From Chloroflexota bacterium (GTDB lineage Bacteria; Chloroflexota; Anaerolineae; UBA1429): a stretch of 9,124 bases of DNA. The position numbers and the translations under genes are program-made. The notes under the pieces are model-generated. The model did not search any database. It was not told the DNA's origin and was given only the letters and a program-made list of their open reading frames with translations. Numbering within the stretch: position 1 is the first letter of the stretch; each line of letters opens with the position of its first letter. This document shows, piece by piece, positions 5,547-9,124 of the stretch. The stretch is taken from contig JAAZBQ010000687.1 of NCBI GenBank assembly GCA_012513725.1, forward strand, positions 1 to 9,124. Reading direction: 5' to 3'.

Positions 5547-8348
5547 ATGAAGTACATCTCCCTCACCCTCGTGCTCTTGCTTCTCGCGTCGGGAGGTCTG
5601 GCAGGCTGTATAGCCTCCGCGCCGCCGACTGCGGACCCGACCGCCACCCCCCCGGCCACCTCGCTGCTCCCCACCGCCCAGCCCTCCCCCACGTCGCCGG
5701 CGCCGGAACCCGAGCCCACCGCCGAACCGCAACCCACCGAGGCCCCCACGGTGGCGGCCCCGACGGAAGAGCCGCCCGAGCCCCCGGCCCTGGGCGCCAT
5801 CGACCTGTTGGCCCCCCTGGCCGATTTGGCCTCCTATGAGCTATCCGTCGCGCTGGACGTCAAGTCGCCCGAGACGGGCCGTGTCTCGCTGAACGTCACC
5901 AACGAGATCGTGGCCGCGCCGGAGGCCCGCCGGGTCACCCTCAAGGGCGATCTCGACGACGAGCCCCTCGACCTGGTCATCGTCGAGGCGGAGGGGCAGC
6001 AGTTCATCAACCCCTCGGGCCATGGCTGGCAGGCCCTGAGCGCCGAAGCCGCCGAGCCCACCGACTATACGTCGTTTGCGCAGTCGGTCTATGACGAGGT
6101 TCTGGCCGCTCTGGAGGCCGAGTACGTCGACACCGAGACGATCGACGGCCGCGAGGCGCACCACTATCGCTACCACGAGGAGGACATTGTCGCCGCCAGC
6201 GTGAACCAGGTCGTGCTGGATTCCGCGGCGGCCGAGGCCTGGGTCTCGCCCGATCGCGGGCTGGTGCTCCGCTCGTTCCTGCACCTGCAGGGGCAGGACC
6301 CCGAGGGCAACGCCTACCTGATGCAGATCGAGACGACCCTGGACCGCATCGACGAGCCGCTGACCATCGACCTGCCCACGGCGAGCGAGGCGCCCCCGGC
6401 CGAGGCGTTGGCAGCCGAGGACCTCATGTCCCTGGACGAATGGGGCAGCGCCCGGCTACAGGCGGTGCTGGAGATCTCGGCCGCCGAGCAGGGCATCCTC
6501 TCCGCCGAGTACGCCTTTACCGACGACCCCCAGGCGGCGCGCGTGCTCCTGGAGATGGCCGTCGCCGACGAGGCCCCCGCCTCCATCGAGGTGATCGAGG
6601 CCCAGGGCGAGACCTACGTCGACCAGGATGGCAGCGGGGAGTGGTTCGTCACCCCCAACAGCCTGTGGGACGTCCTCGAGGGCCAGGACCTGGCCTGGAT
6701 GGTGGATCCGCTCGCCATCCTGAGCGGCGCCTCTCTCGAGTACGCCGGCGCCGAGCGGCTGGGGAGCCTCTCGGTGGCCCGCTACAGCGCCGACCCGGAG
6801 GCGGTGGCCGCCAACCTGCCCTTTGGGGCGGTCACCGTCGAGGAAGGGGCCGTGCAGGCGTGGGTGGCGACCGAGACCCTGGCCCTGGTGCGGCTGCGGG
6901 CGGAGCTGGGCGGCACCGATAGCGCCGGCAACGCCTTTGCCCTGACGCTCGAGACCGAGGTAACGGACCTCGCCGCGCCGATCGAGATCGTGCCGCCGGG
7001 CGAAGAGGCCACCATCCGCCCGAGCGACGAGTGGCCGGCGACCCTGAGCCTCGCCGACATCCGGAGCGCCGAGGAGCTCTCCAGCGCCCGGCTGTACGTC
7101 TACTTGTTGCGGATCGGCGCCGATGGCGTGCTGAACGCCGAGGTCCTCCACGAGACGGATCGCCCGGCCGAGGCGGAGCGCCTGGTCATCGCCGCCCGGC
7201 GGGGCGAGGCGCTGGCCTTTAGCGACATCGTCCAGGTGGGCGACGAGACGTGGATCGACGACGGGGGCACGGGCCAGTGGGCGCCGAGCGAGGCCACCAT
7301 CGCCGAGCGGGCCGACATCGAGGCGATCTGGAGCGGCCAGTTGCTGGCGCCCCTCTCCGCCGCGCCGGGGACCTTTGTGAGCCTGGAGACGGTGCGCGGG
7401 ATGGAGGCCGGCCGCTACACGTGGGGTCCCGAGGCCCTGGCCGGCATCCTGGGCGAGGGGGTGGCGGTGGAGAGCGCTCGCGCCGACGCGTGGATCTCGC
7501 CGCTCTTTGAGACGCCGATCCAGGTCCAGCTGCTGGCCCAGGGCGCAGAGGGGGAGACCCTGTTCGTGCAGTACGTGGTCACCGATCTCGAGGAGGGCCT
7601 GGGGATCGCGCCTCCGGAGGCACAGTACTGCCCGGAGGCCCGCTCGCTCCAGATGGACGAGATCGCGGCGGGCACGCTGGCCGCCGGCGAGACGTCATGC
7701 TTCAAGTTCATTGCCCTGGCCGATGAGGCCATCACCCTGCGCATGGGCACCGACAACCCGAACTTTGATCCGGCGCTGAACGTGCACGATATCGACGGCA
7801 ACTTCCTGCACTATAGCGACGACGGGCCCGATTCGATGGCGCCGCTCCTGACCTTCAGTCCGCTGGGCACCGGGGTCTATGTGGCCGAGGTGGAGGGGTT
7901 TGATAGCGCGACCGCGGGCGCGTTCACCATCGGCCTGTCGTTCTTTGACGCCGAGGGCACCACCACCATCGACGAGGCGGCGGTGCTCGAACCGGAGGTC
8001 GCCACCCGGGGGGCCATCACCGAGGGGGCGCTCCTGTACATCGAGAGCCACGAGGAGACCATCTACGGCCAGGTGTACGCGGTGGACGGCCAGCGCGGCG
8101 ACGAGATCGCCGTGACGGTGCTGGCCGAGGAGATCGGTTCGCGGCTGGACCCGCGGGTGTTCCTGCTGGGCCCCAACCTGGAGGTGCTGGCCGACGACGA
8201 CGACGGCCACGGCGGGCTCGACGCGCGGCTCGAGTACACCCTGCGCGAGAGCGGGCGGCACTATGTCATCGTGCGGGAGGCGGCCGGCGCGCCGTTTGGG
8301 ACGGAGGAGACGCACTTTTACGAGATCACGCTGGCGGTGGCGGGGTGA
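5547..8348 (+). CDS. Large surface lipoprotein: three LppX/LolA-like modules and two PPC-like domains
   Basis: The 933-residue product starts at ATG 5547, after GAAGGAG at 5531-5537. A short lipoprotein signal with lipobox LAGC (18-21) puts the lipidated Cys at 21, so it should be anchored on the outer face of the membrane. Residues 22-80 form a Pro/Thr/Glu-rich linker. Three related modules follow, about 83-280, 291-485 and 497-690. Each has an early VALDV/AVLEI/YVYLL strand, a central E/D-x-GQxF-like strand ending in W161, W366 or W578, and a late AW motif at W232, W439 and W649. Spacing is about 205-212 residues. They resemble the LolA-like fold of LppX/LprG lipoproteins, which bind lipids. 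Residues about 700-800 and 820-931 look like PPC (pre-peptidase C-terminal) beta domains; the second has the typical LDPRVFLLGP and DDDDGHGGLDARLEYTL pattern. C695 and C718 may form a disulfide. No catalytic domain is seen. Function is unknown; a lipid or hydrophobic-ligand role is inference. Confidence 0.9.
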   Translation: MKYISLTLVLLLLASGGLAGCIASAPPTADPTATPPATSLLPTAQPSPTSPAPEPEPTAEPQPTEAPTVAAPTEEPPEPPALGAIDLLAPLADLASYELSVALDVKSPETGRVSLNVTNEIVAAPEARRVTLKGDLDDEPLDLVIVEAEGQQFINPSGHGWQALSAEAAEPTDYTSFAQSVYDEVLAALEAEYVDTETIDGREAHHYRYHEEDIVAASVNQVVLDSAAAEAWVSPDRGLVLRSFLHLQGQDPEGNAYLMQIETTLDRIDEPLTIDLPTASEAPPAEALAAEDLMSLDEWGSARLQAVLEISAAEQGILSAEYAFTDDPQAARVLLEMAVADEAPASIEVIEAQGETYVDQDGSGEWFVTPNSLWDVLEGQDLAWMVDPLAILSGASLEYAGAERLGSLSVARYSADPEAVAANLPFGAVTVEEGAVQAWVATETLALVRLRAELGGTDSAGNAFALTLETEVTDLAAPIEIVPPGEEATIRPSDEWPATLSLADIRSAEELSSARLYVYLLRIGADGVLNAEVLHETDRPAEAERLVIAARRGEALAFSDIVQVGDETWIDDGGTGQWAPSEATIAERADIEAIWSGQLLAPLSAAPGTFVSLETVRGMEAGRYTWGPEALAGILGEGVAVESARADAWISPLFETPIQVQLLAQGAEGETLFVQYVVTDLEEGLGIAPPEAQYCPEARSLQMDEIAAGTLAAGETSCFKFIALADEAITLRMGTDNPNFDPALNVHDIDGNFLHYSDDGPDSMAPLLTFSPLGTGVYVAEVEGFDSATAGAFTIGLSFFDAEGTTTIDEAAVLEPEVATRGAITEGALLYIESHEETIYGQVYAVDGQRGDEIAVTVLAEEIGSRLDPRVFLLGPNLEVLADDDDGHGGLDARLEYTLRESGRHYVIVREAAGAPFGTEETHFYEITLAVAG

Positions 8349-8364
8349 GAGGAGGCGGCGTTGT

Positions 8365-8379
8365 GTGGCGTTACGCCAC
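8365..8379 (+). other. Small hairpin after the lipoprotein stop codon
   Basis: GTGGCG (8365-8370) and CGCCAC (8374-8379) form a 6-bp stem with a TTA loop, 16 nt after the stop. There is no T run, so it is not a clear intrinsic terminator; it may only protect the 3' end or mean nothing. Confidence 0.3.
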
Positions 8380-8395
8380 CGCGCGGGGCCGTCAT

Positions 8396-8574
8396 CGCGC
8401 GGGGCTAAAGACCCCGCGCTACCCTCCCACGCCTGCTAAAGCAGGCTTATGAACGCTATAGAGCAACGTAATACTATTTGAGATCAGCCTGAGAGATTAC
8501 ATAGCATAATACACAGGTCCTGAGCCCGCTTTAGCGGGCGTGATGAGGTAGCGCGGGGTCTTTAGCCCCGCGCG
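8396..8574. mobile_element. MITE-like non-coding element with 28-bp perfect terminal inverted repeats
   Basis: Positions 8396-8423 are the exact reverse complement of 8547-8574. Each arm is itself a hairpin (GCGCGGGG stem, CTAAAGA-type loop, then CTACC). Inside each arm sits a second hairpin, GCCTGC-TAAA-GCAGGC near 8431-8446 and GCCCGC-TTTA-GCGGGC near 8524-8539. The core 8456-8519 is only about 38% G+C in a GC-rich region. No open reading frame or clear target-site duplication is visible. A further GCGCGGGGC at 8381-8389 precedes the left arm. It may be a transposase-dependent miniature element or a structured-RNA repeat. Confidence 0.6.
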
Positions 8575-8697
8575 GGCACACGCAGCACAAGCCCCCACCA
8601 CCCCCAAGCGACCCAACCAGCAGCACCACCCGGACCATCCGCCGTTCCCCATGCGCAGCATCCCTTCCTCGGCGGCGGTCCGGCGACGAATGGACCA

Positions 8698-8717
8698 TGC
8701 CGGGACAATCCCCGGCA
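8698..8717 (+). promoter_or_regulatory. Hairpin directly upstream of a ribosome-binding site
   Basis: TGCCGGG (8698-8704) and CCCGGCA (8711-8717) form a 7-bp stem with a 6-nt loop, ending 1 nt before the AGGAAGGGAG Shine-Dalgarno region of the oxidoreductase gene. GGTCC (8677-8681) and GGACC (8692-8696) form a weaker stem just before it. The position could affect translation or transcript stability. No promoter motif was recognised in 8575-8736, which is otherwise C-rich on this strand and shows no gene. Confidence 0.3.
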
Positions 8718-8736
8718 CAGGAAGGGAGACGGTATC

Positions 8737-9124
8737 ATGGCAGACACGGTACGCGTGGGCCTCGTCGGCGCGGGGGGCAACACCCGGGCCCGGCACATCC
8801 CCGGCCTGCGGGCCATCGATGGGGTGGAGATCGTCAGCGTCGCCAACCGCACGCTGGAATCCTCGCAGCGGGCGGCGGAGGAGCACGGCATCCCCACCGC
8901 CTATGGCAACTGGCTGGACCTCGTCGAGGCGGACGACACCGACGCCATCGTGATCGGCACCTGGCCGTACATGCACGCGCCGGTGACCATCGCCGCCCTG
9001 GCGAGCGGCAAGCACGTCCTTTGCGAGGCGCGCATGGCCATGAACGCCGCCGAAGCCCACCGCATGCTGGACGAGGCTCGCTCGCGCCCCGACCTGGTGG
9101 CCCAGGTGGTGCCGTCGCCCTTTA
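8737..9124 (+). CDS. Gfo/Idh/MocA-family NAD(P)-dependent oxidoreductase, N-terminal part (3' truncated by window)
   Basis: ATG 8737 follows AGGAAGGGAG at about 8-nt spacing; 129 residues are visible of a family that usually has 330-400. VRVGLVGAGGNTRARHIPGL at 5-24 is the Rossmann dinucleotide-binding start with GxGxxx (G11, G13). Further family marks are VSVANRT near 33-39, TDAIVIGTWPYMHAPVTIAAL at 68-88, and GKHVLCEARMAMNAAEA at 91-107. The usual CEKP motif, whose Lys is often catalytic, reads C96-E97-A98-R99 here. I recall a CEARMA subgroup in this family, so the change is likely ancestral to a subclade and not damage. Such enzymes oxidise or reduce sugars, inositols or related polyols; the substrate cannot be told. 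Same-strand sugar-related genes lie at the other end of the window, but no operon link is shown. Confidence 0.9.
   Translation, partial: MADTVRVGLVGAGGNTRARHIPGLRAIDGVEIVSVANRTLESSQRAAEEHGIPTAYGNWLDLVEADDTDAIVIGTWPYMHAPVTIAALASGKHVLCEARMAMNAAEAHRMLDEARSRPDLVAQVVPSPF

Noticed and set aside
8585..8640. G-quadruplex on the minus strand in a C-rich stretch
   Set aside because: Only three closely spaced G runs of three or more are seen, with the fourth at a long distance; weak and common in GC-rich DNA.
8497..9060. 187-residue minus-strand open frame
   Set aside because: It overlaps the MITE-like element and is antisense to the oxidoreductase gene, with composition typical of a shadow frame.
1..9124. 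tRNA, rRNA, phage, toxin-antitoxin or defence genes
   Set aside because: No cloverleaf, rRNA segment or recognisable protein family of these kinds was seen on either strand.

Overview
The window is about two-thirds G+C and looks like one contig from an environmental bacterium. The large lipoprotein with a Pro/Thr linker, LppX/LolA-like modules and PPC-like domains, the K+-independent membrane pyrophosphatase, and the GH140-like, URO-D-like and Gfo/Idh/MocA genes together resemble Chloroflexota (Anaerolineae-type) genomes. This is an inference from gene style; no marker gene is present to prove it.

Layout: (1) 1-813 (+) is the C-terminal part of a DUF4038/GH140-type glycosidase, cut by the window edge. 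(2) 814-960 is an inverted array of a 9-nt word. (3) 961-2037 (+) is a URO-D-superfamily protein that is not a true HemE. (4) 2038-2745 is about 700 bp without a gene. It is filled by long purine-rich repeat arms in opposite orientation and ends in the intrinsic terminator of the next gene. (5) 2746-4755 (-) is hppA, a K+-independent membrane pyrophosphatase. It has a perfect Shine-Dalgarno site, a strong sigma70-like promoter about 200 nt upstream, and a terminator-like hairpin in its leader. (6) 4756-5546 has no gene. It holds the hppA leader and promoter, further copies of the same hairpin repeat family, and a probable promoter for the lipoprotein gene. (7) 5547-8348 (+) is a 933-residue surface lipoprotein. 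(8) 8349-8736 has no gene and holds a 179-bp MITE-like element with 28-bp perfect terminal arms and an AT-rich core. (9) 8737 to the window end (+) is the N-terminal third of a Gfo/Idh/MocA oxidoreductase.

How the genes fit: the glycosidase, URO-D-like protein and oxidoreductase are all plus-strand accessory enzymes of the kind found in carbohydrate-use regions, but repeat elements separate them and no single operon is demonstrated. HppA (energy conservation from pyrophosphate) and the lipoprotein are divergently transcribed from the 4756-5546 region and need not be related.

No phage, CRISPR, toxin-antitoxin or obvious defence system is present. The most unusual content is non-coding: each of the four gaps between genes carries a different or composite inverted-repeat family, some copies differ by changes that keep base pairing, and one family member sits as a potential attenuator between the hppA promoter and its start codon.
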